A stretch of DNA of 64,000 nt, taken from contig NC_034438.1 of assembly GCF_002078875.1 (NCBI RefSeq), forward strand, positions 70,477,405 through 70,541,404, given 5' to 3'. This stretch comes from Numida meleagris (lineage: Eukaryota > Chordata > Aves > Galliformes > Numididae). Position 1 is the stretch's first letter, and each line of letters starts with the position of its first letter. The position numbers and the translations under genes are program-made. Shown piece after piece: positions 50,465 to 62,178 of this stretch. The notes beneath the pieces are model-generated. The model saw nothing but the letters and a program-made list of their open reading frames with translations, was not told the DNA's origin and searched no databases.

Positions 50465-50960
50465 ATTGGTTGCTCTGAAAGTAATGCCTCCTATTTATTT
50501 GCATGGAAACTACAATAAAGAGCACAATAACACTGCATGATAGAGCAAATTCACAGATACAAAACACAGCTTTACATGTTTTGTTCATAAAAATATGCAA
50601 GGCTGCCTGGGCTTATCCTTCTTGTTACTGTCACCACTGTGGAAACGCACCACCCACCCCTCACTGTGCTCACATGCACTCTTTGGTCTCCATAAATGTT
50701 CTGCAAGCATTGGTGAATGTCAGTGGGTACAATTTTTCCCCATGGAGGAATTCAGTTCCACAGCTTTGCTTCATACTGACTTCCACGTCAGACACCAATT
50801 CATCAGACTGCCCCTCTGCCTCCATCTGTCGCACGGCAACAAGATGTAATGGAATATTGGCAGGAAGGTTCAACCTCTATTGCTGTACCACCAGCATCTG
50901 CCTCTGATGTTGTGGGCCAACGCGATAAACTAAGAGGCATTACTTTCAGAGCAGCCCTCG
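50465..50960 (-). mobile_element. Internally deleted mariner DNA transposon (non-autonomous), copy 2
   Basis: The right end (plus-strand view) is well kept, CATTACTTTCAGAGCAGCCC, followed by TCG and TA at 50961-50962. The left end shows the complementary 'tgctctgaaagtaatgcctc' with a decayed outermost part. On the minus strand the transposase N-terminal relic reads MEAEGQSDELVSDVEVSMKQ, then TEFLHGEKL. It is joined, as in copy 1 at 33.0 kb, directly to the 3' end of the element without a catalytic domain. It is shorter than copy 1 by roughly 40-60 bp, mostly from a deletion in the C-terminal relic. Confidence 0.87.
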
Positions 50961-53900
50961 TATATCAGCATCTCCCAGAGTGACATGCCAGTGTTAGACA
51001 TTTTCCTTCTTGGAAGGAAAGCTCTGGGTTTGTAAGACTTCTCTCATCAGCAGTGCTGTCAGAACATCTTATATCTACTGGTTTTTAAGAGGCGGTCACT
51101 CTGGTGTCCCCGGGGTCAGAGGCTCAACAGCAGAGCTCAGACTGGGCCTGGTCCTTCTGTAAGCATAGTAGTACAAACATAAATTTATCAAAAGGCATAC
51201 AGAGGCCTAGGAGCCTGCTCCACTTACTAAGGCCCTCCCTTAATATCATATAAAATTAACATTTCAAAGAGATTTTTGCGCAAATTCCCTAACTCAGATT
51301 CCAAAGTTTCCTCCCATCCAGTGAGTTAAGCAAGACTGAAGTAATTCACTCTGAGTCGTCTTTGATGTAAATACCAACAACCAGACTCCGTGGCAGAAAT
51401 TAGCATGCGAGAGAAAAGCATTTCGCCGGCTGAGGAGATGCCTCTTCAGATTTAGACTGCAGAACAGAAGAAGCTGACACATGAAAGTCACTCACAACGC
51501 TGGTTGTACGTACAGAGCTACAATGGCATGCAGGAAAGACACACAGATGACCGTGCTAAATGAGCGGAGCAGGCTAGGTTCCTTTGTGGTGGGTCTAGCT
51601 TGGTTCTAGATTCTGACATGAGTGCCTTGAGAAGAAAGAGCAGCAGAAATTGGCACCAACTGCTGCTGGATGTCAGATATTATTTCCAGATAGCTGTCGA
51701 TGCTAGGCTATCGCTGCATTTATTTTGCCTCTCTGTTAACTTTCACTTTGATGTTGAGTGTGTGTAAGAAACTTACATTTCTAAAAGGAACTCTCAATTG
51801 GTTTTAACTCGACCTTTCTCACATCCAGAAAATGTAATAAGGAGGAAAGAAAGAAAGAAAGGTTTACTAATGAGAGAGAGACTCTGTTAAATTACAAACC
51901 CGGGAACTTTCAACTTGCAATAAGATTTTAAAATATCTGTTAATTTTAACACAGTCAATAAGATTGATATGCCTGACTTCTTCACATTAATGCATGAACA
52001 CAATAATAAAACGCTGATTAAGTGTCATTAAAAAAAATTATTCATCATCCACATCACTATGAAAAAAAAAAACATTAGTGTTATCTTCCAAATTTTTCAC
52101 CAAGCCAGTGCTCAGATGCTGGAAATGTCTCCTTGCATTTGGAAATGATTCTTTCATAAATATCATCAGTTTATATATTTTAAAAGATGCTTGCTCTGAG
52201 TGCAAAAGATCTATTTCTCACAAGGTTTGAAACTGCAGCATAGAAAAGCATCCTGCAGTGAGAATAAGCGTATCTAAAGACTTTACGATCCTCTCCGTGG
52301 CTCCTTAGATTTTCACAGCAGTGATGAATTGCATCCATTCTCCAAACCCTAAAGCAGGAGATTTTCCCTTAGCCGTTAGGAGCCCAGACAAGAGTACTTC
52401 AATCATCTCTGCTATCAAAGTAGCCAGTATATGATGCACAAATAAATCTGACTTTGTCCTGTGTAAATATGTTCACCATGACTATCCAGGGTGCACCTTG
52501 TGTAATCCTTCACATGAAAAGTACAAATCCCTAAGGAAAGTTTTTGAGACATGAAGGGGAAGGGCATTAAAAAAGAGAGCACAGGTTTCAGTGTTTCTTA
52601 CTACTTCAGATAAGCACCTTTTCTTTCAAGCAGTGATGACTCAAGTAACTTAATATTTAACATAAAAGTAATGTTCTATACATCACTTTAAAAAGGAGAT
52701 GGAAAAATAAAACTGTTTATCTTCCTAGATGGTTGCCTGTGGGAACTGTGTTGCCCGTAGTGAATGTGATTATAACAAAACAGGGGATGATGATAACACA
52801 GGTGTTGTTACTACAAAGCCACACAGAGGTTTTAACTTGTTTCCATTTGCTCCGTAGATAAATCAATTCAATGGATATTACTGGAGCCTGGTAATACTAA
52901 TGCCTGCCGAGTTAGAAGAAAAGCTCTGTTTGCAGACAGAAACAGTAGGATGTGGCTGCACCTGACCATGGAACACCACCAGAAGACAGCTTATTTTGTT
53001 ACACTCTCCTCCGTTTCATTTTGTGATTTTCCGAATTGGATACAAAATTGGATTTCTCTTCCCTTCTTATTTAAAGCCTTGGTTTGGCACAGGCCTTTGG
53101 AAGACGTGAGCTTTCATCAACATATTTCTTAATCCTTGAGTTTTTCCACAGTGAGTGGGGTATTGCATCACAACGCATCAGTGAGAAAAGTAATTGCTCA
53201 AAAGGTTAAATGCAGCTTTGTAAGTCTGAGAATTACCAACCCAGTTTTTCCTCTGAAAACACCTCAGTAGGTCAGAAAAGTGCATCATCCTCACGCTTAT
53301 AAAAAAAAAAAAAAAAGAATAAATACCACTTCAAAGGGCAAGGTTAAATGTTATTAAGATTACATTCAAGCACATATTGGTGAAGCTTCTCAGGAGAGGC
53401 AAAGAACCACGGTGTGTGATTTGCAGCATTCCCTCTCGGAATAGCAAAGGCACCTCCCCAGTTCCTGGGTAGGCAGCAAAAGAGGGAAGAGGAAACTCAG
53501 TCCCACTCTGGAGATTAAGATACAGCACATCTTTAGTAAGAGATTCACAATTCTGCAATGGAAAGGAAAGTTGTTATTTACACTGAATATTTGGAAAAGC
53601 ATAAGGTTGCAGGGTTGTTTGTTTTCAGGGCAACATTACTTACTCCTCAGTGAAGCCTTTACCTCGCTCAATTTAGTGCAATAAAATTATAGCCTGGTTA
53701 CGAGCAGATTTCTCTCATGCAGGCACTGATTCTTAAATAAGCAAAATCAGATGCCTAAAAAGACAAGATAGAAATGCCATGGACTGTGGGAATATCTTCC
53801 CTCTGACTCATACAGCATTTAAGTTGATGCTAATCAACTTTTACCAAAATCTAACAAAGAATTTCCTTGAGTTCAGCAACATACTAGCTCCAGATTGGTC

Positions 53901-56469
53901 AGATAATCTGGTTTATATCTGCCTGACTTGTGGATATGGGCGGTGGCAGCGCACTGCTTTCGTTCACTGAAGTCTGAGTTAATGATTTGAGGTGTCAAAT
54001 TTCCTGGTAATTTACAGGGAATTTGCAAAGATCGAGGTAAAATTTGATGAGTGCATCTGAGTGCACCATTTTAACATTTCAGGCTCAGCTGCATAATGGA
54101 AAAAGAAAAAAAATAAATGATTGCTTCAGTGAGAAATCAACAAAATAGAATAAGCTGTCATTGCTTGTGAGTGGCACCTACGACTCCACTTGTGTTCAAT
54201 GGAGAATCTAGCATTATGCATGCAGCAGGAATAAACTCCAGAGCGTGTCAGCACCAAGACAAATGAGTCATCTGTACTAATACATGCAGGTTTCTGCAAA
54301 TTGATTTGTCATTTGAACTACCCCAACATTTTTAACAAATTAGTGTTTCCAACAACGTATCTGTCATCTTTTCCTCTGCTAAATAATAAGGGAATTTCCA
54401 TCTTAGCTCTTTGAGGAGATTTAATATACTTACCTTATTCATGATTTATAAAGCTTTCCTTCAGATTTCATTCACTCTGCTGCTGAAGATTTGTTTTTAG
54501 ATTGGCTCTTTTATGACAGATATCTATGCATGACTTTGGAGAGATATTTATGCAGAGACTGCGACCGACGTATTGGGGAAATATTTGAAATACTTAAGAG
54601 AGTGTTATTAATGCAGCACAGAAGATCAAAACAAAGAAGAAACAATTTGAAGACATTCAAACCAACAGCTATGTATGTTTTATTATCAGAAAGAAAACAC
54701 AGCCCAAAAATTTCTGTTGTTTGCAGACTGATAGAACTTACCGTACAGCTCACAATGTACAAAAGATTGAAATTTTTATACAGTTCTGATTTGGGTATCT
54801 TTAGACTATACCTCCCCTTCAGGAACTAGGAAATGGAAGAGAAACTCCCAATTGTTTGCACACTGTGTTAGGATTTTGGAGACCTGGCTTAATATCCCAC
54901 TCTATGTAGAGACTGTGAGCAATTCAGATAGATAGCTTCCATGTGAAAAATATTTCCATTATTCTGATGAGTTCGAAAACTACGGAAATGGAGGCTATAT
55001 AAGCAATACCAGCAGGAAAATATCTTTTGGGTAAGTATTGTCCAATGAAAGTTTCAGCACCAAAGCAGAACCAAAATCCTTACGCAAGAGTTTGCAAAAA
55101 AAGATCCACCATGAACACTAGACTCCATTGCAGGTCAAGATTTTCAGAAGCAAAGCAAACTGTAGAAGATACAGGATGAAAAATAATTGTAATCATCAGT
55201 AGTAGGCTTACTCTAGAAAAATAACTAATATTGGTTTTTTTTAATATTAATTAATTCTTTGATTTGCAAATTTCTTCTTGAGTGTTTTTCTTGCCATGTG
55301 TTTCAATTAAAGTAAATTTTAGCATAATTATTACATATGGAAGTACTGCAGAAAGATCGTAGAGTTTGAACATCACAATGAGAGCACTCCATGTGGCCAT
55401 TCTGCCACAACGGAATTAATATTCCCCCACAAACCTGTAAGAAGCATTCTTACAATTACATCCCTGCTAATGATTCCAATCTCCTTCCTGGCTGGATTTT
55501 TAATTAAACAAAAGCTTTCATGGAACTTATTATCAGAACCTACTCTTCTTTTTCTCTGAAATGATTGATTAGCATCACTCTGCTTGTTTTGCAACAGTAC
55601 TGGCAATCAATAAAAGTAATTATGCTTATAATAGAGTACAGAGAAAAACAAAAGATCTGATGAAACTTTAAAACTTCAGTTATTCCTCTAGCTAAACAAT
55701 ATTGCTAAGTCAGTATCCATATTAATGATTTACCCTGCTGGCCAGTCCTACTGTTCTTAACCACTCTCCATGCTAATTAGACAGGCTACCTGGGGTTTCT
55801 GGCTTTTTCCGTGTTCTCTGTCACAAAACATTGAGCACCCATAGTACTGGTGGGTAAGAACACGCCTGTTATCATAACTTTGTTTTCATTATATGGCCAT
55901 AAAGAATACCACAAAAGCAATATTGATCTTCAAATTGCACAGTTGCGTCTCTGGCCAAGTCACACATTTTCTGTCCTCATCTGAATGCAAACAAATGGTT
56001 CCACAAAACGTAGAATGGACATGCACGTTCATCTAAAAGATCTGTGTGTTTTAATTCATGGTTTCTACTACGTGGTCTCAAAAGTTGAAGTGTTCAGCTC
56101 ATTCCGTACAACACAGACCTGCAGAAGGACCACAGCAAAAGCCCTGAATTTCCCACAACCAATACATAACATCTAAAACTCCCTCCTCAGCTGGTGGAAG
56201 AGCACACCCTCCTTCTCTCCACCTCCCTTACCTCAGCTGCCCAGAAGAGCTCCCAGACTGCTGAACAGATGAACTAACATGGGTTTTAATCAGACTGTTC
56301 TCTCAGCTTGACAGGACTTCTTGTATCTACACCTGAATGTTGTAAGTCAAGTAGGAATTCGTCTTTGTACAAGCTTTTGTATGGGTACCCTTAGGTACTG
56401 CAAATACATACTTTTTTCTAGGACAGGTTGACCATCCTTTAAACTGCTGAAAGTGTTTAAGTAAAAGAA
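50961..56469. other. Unique AT-rich DNA, no recognised gene
   Basis: About 5.5 kb without a recognised transposon. A short GAAA run lies at 51846-51860 and an A-run at 53301-53316. The 112-codon plus frame at 54491-54829 is basic and cysteine-containing but matches nothing I know, and another frame of 83 codons is open on the opposite strand. Confidence 0.45.
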
Positions 56470-56931
56470 CACCTAATCATGATTTGGCTACTAAGCTTGT
56501 CCTTAAAGATGGGAACCTCCTAGAAACACATAAACTAGACATGTTCTGAATCAGTATGACTCGAGTAGTCAGCAGAAAGGGAGATTAGCCCCATCCTTAA
56601 CAGGACTATCCTCATTATAATACTAAAAATCACACTCACTGGCTTGAAGACCCAAGCCTGGGTCTGGAGATCCTTCCCAATGAGCATACACGCTATCAAA
56701 AGATACTGTGCACTAATATGAAAATTAGGGGACGCGTCATAGAACTGGATAGTGGTCAAGTTATAGGAATATGCATAAAAAGCACTGTGGAAAATCCCTG
56801 TGTGTGCTAGCCTGGGAGACCACCTAGCACCCAAATTTGTACAGCTTTGTAATAAATCAGTATCTCACCTCTGTGTGTGAGATGGGCTTACTGGACAACC
56901 TATATATGACACTCTTGTGTTCTCAACTTCA
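56470..56931 (+). mobile_element. Probable ERV LTR (3' half best supported)
   Basis: A TATA-like box (gcataaaaagc, about 56774) is followed about 80 bp later by a polyadenylation signal AATAAA (56851-56856). The sequence between resembles an LTR R region: 'ctagcctgggagaccacc', then 'tagcacccaaatttgtacag'. After the signal comes a U5-like stretch ending '...tgttctcaacttca'. The 5' part ('cttgtccttaaagatgggaa', 'cctcctagaaacacataaac') fits the same kind of element, but its start is unclear. No retroviral coding sequence is present nearby. The 99-codon minus-strand frame over it is incidental. Confidence 0.45.
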
Positions 56932-57752
56932 AAGGAGTAATTACAGTTTCAAGAAGTAGGATGTGCACAAAATTACTATACTACGTAATTACTTATATTC
57001 TACACAACAATACTTGTTAATCAAATCAAGAATTTCATGCCATGTGTACATTTGTGTATTTCCTCATGGCCGCAGAGATAGAGTAATAGTTTCAAAAGTG
57101 CGTTGTCTCTTAGACTTGAAGAGTGATAACACAGATTTTGTGAGCAAAACTGATCGTTGTTTATGGCACTGAGTTTATTAATTACTGATAACATCCAAAT
57201 GCAACTTTGTATGGACAGAATTCTGCTAAATGCTAATTACCTTACAGAATTGTTCGTCAGCTGAGAAGTTTTAAATTGGTAAGTGCAGTCTGCATCACGG
57301 TGACTTCAGCTATGTGACACAATATTTATCTTGCTTCGAGGAAAACTTGAAAGAAGGTGAAAACACACTGACAAGTTGTGAATTTTAGATTTCCTGGTGA
57401 AGAGCTTTTGGGGCTAACAATGAAGCACCACACACCACCTGTCTGTCCCAAACATACCAGCAGGAGGTGAAGGTAGAAAACAGAGCTCCAGCTCAGTGAA
57501 TGCGACTGAAGAGAGCCCTGTGGTTCTGTAGAACAAAGGAACACATCTCAGGGCCAGACACAAGGATATTAAATGATATTCCAGAGCTACAGGAAGGCAA
57601 AATACAATTCGAATTCCATTTGTCACAAACTAGCTGAAAAAAAAAAAAAAAAAGTGGCAAGAACTCTAAGTAATGTGCATATATGCTAGAAATAGAAACA
57701 ATGAGCGCTGGAAATTTCAACCAGTTTTTTCAAATTTTTGAACACCCTCATC
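56932..57752. other. Unique DNA, no recognised gene
   Basis: An A-run lies at 57637-57653. Several short minus frames overlap one another. No repeat recognised. Confidence 0.4.
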
Positions 57753-58356
57753 AGGATGGCCAAGGGCATCCTGGCCTGCAACAGAAATAGCACGGCCAGC
57801 AGGATCAGGGAAGTGACTGCCTGCTTGTACTCAGCACTGATGAGGCTGCGTCTTGAGTGTTGTGTTCCGTTTTGGGCCCCTCACTGCTAGAAGGATATTG
57901 AGTTGATCAGGTGTGTGCAGGGAAGAGCAACAGAGCTGATGAAAGGATGAGAAAACAAGAGTTACATGGAGTGGCTGAGGGAACTCAGGCTATTTAGTCT
58001 GGAGAAAGGGAGGGGAGACCTCATCACTCTGTACAGCTGAAAGGAGGCTGCGGTGAGGAGGGGGGTCAGCCTGTTTTCACAGGTAACAAGTGCTAAGGTG
58101 CAAGGAAATGGACTCAGGTCGTGACAGGGGAGGTTTAAATTGGACACCAGGAAGAATTTCTTCACAGAGGGTGGTTGGGCGTTGGAACAGGCTGTTTCGG
58201 AGGTGGTGGAGTCTCAGTCTCTGGAGATATTTAGGAGACGTGCGGATGTGGTGCTTACGGACACGATGTAGTGGTGGTATTGGAAGTGTTAGGTGGATGG
58301 TTGGACCTGATGACTTCTTTTCCAACCTACAAAATTATTTGGTTCTGGGATTCTAG
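57753..58356 (+). mobile_element. CR1 LINE fragment: reverse-transcriptase C-terminus and 3' UTR
   Basis: The plus-strand CR1 begins at the 'gatggccaagggcatcctgg' block (the AKGILAC region), continues with 'cgtcttgagtgttgtgttcc', and runs through 'ctatttagtctggagaaagg' to 'tcagcctgttttcacaggt'. The 3' UTR has 'accaggaagaatttcttcac', and the end near 58356 is 'ggttctgggattcta', a decayed form of the terminal repeat. Multiple stops and frameshifts break it. It is truncated at the 5' end. Divergence from the 27 kb copy suggests a different CR1 subfamily. Confidence 0.87.
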
Positions 58357-59937
58357 GAAGATTCGCATGGGAAGAACTGAAAGTTCAATAAGACATTATC
58401 ATGAAGAAACCCAGCAGAACAACTTGTATGCCTGCTAGAATCTTGGGCTACAGATGGGGGAAAAAAAAAAAAAGTTTAACAGTGGCCAAGGCAAAACAAA
58501 GCTAGTTTCAAGAAGACACAGTTCCCAGCAGTTACACCAGGGATGCTGGAAGGCAGACACTGAACATCTGGGGGCACAGCATGGGCTGCAAACACCAGCT
58601 CAGTACCAAGAACAGAAGGGGATTATTCAAACCACTCTACTGGCACAGTGTACAGATACCATGATTTTTTTTCCATGAAAGCTTTCAATTTTTATTTAAA
58701 AAAAAAAAAATAGTAGGAAATTAACCAGCATAAAACTAAATTCACTAGGAACCTTGCATTAGCCAATATACAAAAGTAAATGCCAGAAATGGATCCACTT
58801 TCCTACTAATTTCAAACTAAATGAGGAATATGAATAATTACACTGAGTTAATGTAGCCATAATAATTACAGCACTTGAATCAGAAATGTGATTGGCGTTA
58901 CCAGAGCGTAAAAGGGTGTCAGTAACACACACGGTAAGTCTGTACCTCTGGTGGGAAGGGAGACACAAATATTCACTACCTACAGATCCCTGAGGATTTC
59001 ACAGAGACTGACAGTGGGGGAAAACACAAATTATAGCAAATCTTCATTAAATCCGTGCGTCAGTGTTCAGAGCCACATTGAGGCAGACTCCTCGTTCCCA
59101 TCTCAGCGCAGGATTACCTCAAAGAGCAGAAGTGAGCCAGAAACAGCACAGCTGCTTTTGTGAGAGATGTTTTATTAGTCCATTATCAACTGCGTGCCAA
59201 GTCATTAGTGCCAACATGATCTTTTGTAGTCTGGTTTCGTTTGCCCTTCACAGAGCAACAGTAAGGCCTTTGTATATTGGAGCAGTGAAGATGTTGTTAT
59301 GGCACGGCCTGGTCCCATCAGGAATTACTCAGAAGTGAAATGGCCATAATGTAAAGTGACTTTTGGCTGTTGTCTCTGTCAATCACCTTGCAACAGTGAC
59401 AGACTGCCGCATTAAATATACATGTTAAAAAGCTTGAAGATCAGAGAATAGTGGATGTGTTTACAGCCACAATCCCTTTACACCATGGCTAAATTTAGAT
59501 GATAGGAACAAACTGCACCTACCATCCAGCAGCATTACAAAGACTGGGAGGAGGAAAAAAATCTTATGTTTTGTAGATCTATGTTAGAAAGTTTCTCCAA
59601 AGACTCCAAACCAAAGTGTTCCATGCTGCACAAACTCTCAAAGCCCAGCTAAGTAAAACTGGCAACTAGGTTTACACAAACTGCCATAATAACAGGGCAT
59701 CATCCCTTGATCTTGCACTGTCAAGCAGGTATCTCTTTAAAAGAACTCTTGACCTCTGAGAAATGATTTCACCAGAGCTCATGGGCCAGTGAAAAACTAA
59801 ATAAAAGCATGCCGTTCTGACTCTTAAGTTGGTATTGCTTTTCAAAGCAGTCTATTAATTAAAAACACTGACCTGAAATTATAGGCTGACTATGGAAATC
59901 ACTGAAACTACAAACTCATTAAGTAGCCTAGAATTAA
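58357..59937. other. Unique DNA, no recognised gene
   Basis: A-runs lie at 58462-58474 and 58698-58710. Nothing gene-like is seen. Confidence 0.45.
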
Positions 59938-60112
59938 TCATAGAATCCTGGAATCACCAACGTGGGAGAAGACCTCCAAGATCACCCAGTCCAACCATCC
60001 ACCAATCACCACTATTTCCCACTAACCCACGTCCCTCAGTACAACACCTAAACGTTCCTTGAACACCTCCAGGGTCGGTGACTCCACCACCACCTTGGGC
60101 AGCGTGCACCAA
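59938..60112 (-). mobile_element. CR1 LINE 3' UTR fragment
   Basis: The plus strand shows the reverse of a CR1 3' end: 'tcatagaatcctggaatcac', then 'gacctccaagatcacccag', 'tccaaccatccaccaatcac', 'ttgaacacctccagggtcgg' and 'actccaccaccaccttgggc'. It is cut off at about 60112. Only the last roughly 175 bp of the element remain. Confidence 0.88.
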
Positions 60113-61979
60113 GCTGGCAGTTGCAGAAGACTTGTAGATAAAACTTGTAGACAAACTTTGGGTGAACAGCCTAAAGTGACGAGATGTGATTTTACTTCAG
60201 ATGTGAGTAAAATCATCTGTCAAAAGAATTTCCTAAGGCCAAACTGGAGTTTAGTCGGTGTTGAGCATTACTGGCCTCACAAGTGCCTTCTAGGTATTTG
60301 CTCAACTCAACTGAATTTCTGGTGTGAGTCACAGACCACAGAAGGAAGATATTCCTTCTTATTTAGACTTCTTTTTTCCTCAGAAAATGAAAAATAGCAA
60401 GAAGGGTTTGTTTGGTTGGTTGGCTTTTGTTGGGTTTTTTTTGTATTGTTTTCCAAATGTATAGCTTTCCCTACTGTGCTTGGTGACAAATGTGAAAAAC
60501 AACACTGAAAACCACTAGAAATACATTCTAAATATGCTTTGGGATAGGAAGGCTATATTTTCTCTGATATAATACACAGGCAGCCTCATTTTATCTTTAT
60601 TAAAAAAAAGAAGCACCTAAAAACCCAGATGTATTACATTCAATCGAAGTCTGCTACCTTTTATCATCATTTTCTAACAGGATTATGATGCTCTCAGCTT
60701 CACAGCTATTACAAGCTCTGATAAGGTTACAGTAGATAGACAGAATTGCATGGTCCGTTGTTCATAAAAATTAGGCTGAGTCTCACACAACAGGAGTCAG
60801 AACTCAGGCTAGTTCTGACCAGAAAAGTAAGAGACATAGGGGAGCTCAAACCAAGGGAACCAAGCAGCTTCAAGAAAAGGTCAGGCAGCTCCATGAGTCA
60901 CGAGCGCTTCATCTTAAAGGACAGACCAGCACAACTGAAGGACAACAACAACAAAAATCCCTGTAAGAGGAATGGGCTTGAGTATGCTTTGAGATTTAAC
61001 TCAGCCAAGTTGATTGATGCAAGCAGCAGTTCAGATTCTATTTTCTATAGGGAATATCTTGTGCCAGTAACATTGGTACTAGACCACAGACTACAGTATC
61101 ATTCTCATGCATTCTTTGTTTAACCTTCCCCTCCGTTCTTGTATGTACAGGCAATTATTTGGATAAAATAAGACAAAAATTGACTCATTGTCTCCCTAGC
61201 TCTTAGAGTAATTTGAGTTTTGGTTGTTTTTTTGTTTGTTTTTTGAATGGGCCTTGGATAGGAACAAAAAGTTATAAAAACTTACTTCATTTTTAATTCA
61301 GTCCCCCAGAAATCCTGCTGCCCCAACAGCAAGGCTTTTTCTGGTAGCACCACGTCTGTCCAGACTCAAGATTCAGTGGGATTCAGGTGAAATCTGGGTG
61401 CAACAAAGATTGTTCCTTCCCATTCCAAATCCTTGATTAACTACCCAGAGTAGTTAAGAGACACTGCTACGCTAACCTATGCTGTCATTCACGTGCAACC
61501 ACAGCCACATCCATAGTCTGCTGCATTTCTCCTGACCTCAGATCATCTGATGCCTGATGCTTTCTATTCCACCCTTCTGGAGATACAGCTGATGGCCTAA
61601 AGGAGAGAATTCTTGCAGAGAAAACATTGTGGAGAACTCATTTTCACATGAGTAAACATGAGTAAGAAAGATATCTGCAGGAACTGAAGCAGAAGAAAAC
61701 AGTGCAGGAACTGAGGGATATTAATATTTCTTCTTCCTTTAACCCCTTCAGGAATCGTGAACAGAAAGAACATTCTGGAGTTACACAGATCTTGACTTAG
61801 ATTAGAAGGAAGCAATGTTATCTATATGTATATATATATACAAAGATGAAGTTGCCATTTTGCTTGACACTTGCAAAGGAACAGAGGATGTGCCTTCAGT
61901 GAAATTGACCTCTGTTGGACTATAGCATTATATTATTTGAAGAGACTTACGGTTTCACTACCACTTACACGATCCGACA
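60113..61979. other. Unique DNA, no recognised gene
   Basis: A 125-codon plus frame (60746-61123) is hydrophilic but has no domain and no splice support. A short TA run lies at 61822-61840. Confidence 0.4.
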
Positions 61980-62178
61980 GCAATAAGACAAGGGGGAATG
62001 TTTTGAACTAGAGGAGGGGAAATTCAGATTAGGTATCAGGGAGAAATTCTTCACTCAGAGGGTGGTGAGGCAGTGGCACAGCTGCCCAGAGAAGCTGTAG
62101 ATGCCCCATCCCTGTAGACATTCAAGGTCAGGGCTTTAGGGTCCCTTCCAACACAAGCCATTCTGTGATTCTATGAAT
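61980..62178 (+). mobile_element. CR1 LINE 3' UTR fragment
   Basis: Plus-strand blocks run 'caataagacaagggggaatg', 'gaaattcttcactcagaggg', 'gcccagagaagctgtagatg' and 'gggtcccttccaacacaag', ending in 'ccattctgtgattctatgaa', the CR1 terminal repeat. It is about 200 bp, severely truncated at the 5' end. A short internal part ('gctggatggggctttgggca'-type block) is also shortened. Confidence 0.9.

Noticed and set aside
54491..54829. 112-codon basic, cysteine-containing plus-strand ORF
   Set aside because: No recognisable domain, no splice support, and an 83-codon frame is open on the other strand.
60746..61123. 125-codon hydrophilic plus-strand ORF
   Set aside because: No family resemblance, no promoter or splice evidence. 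Chance frames of this size occur in 64 kb.
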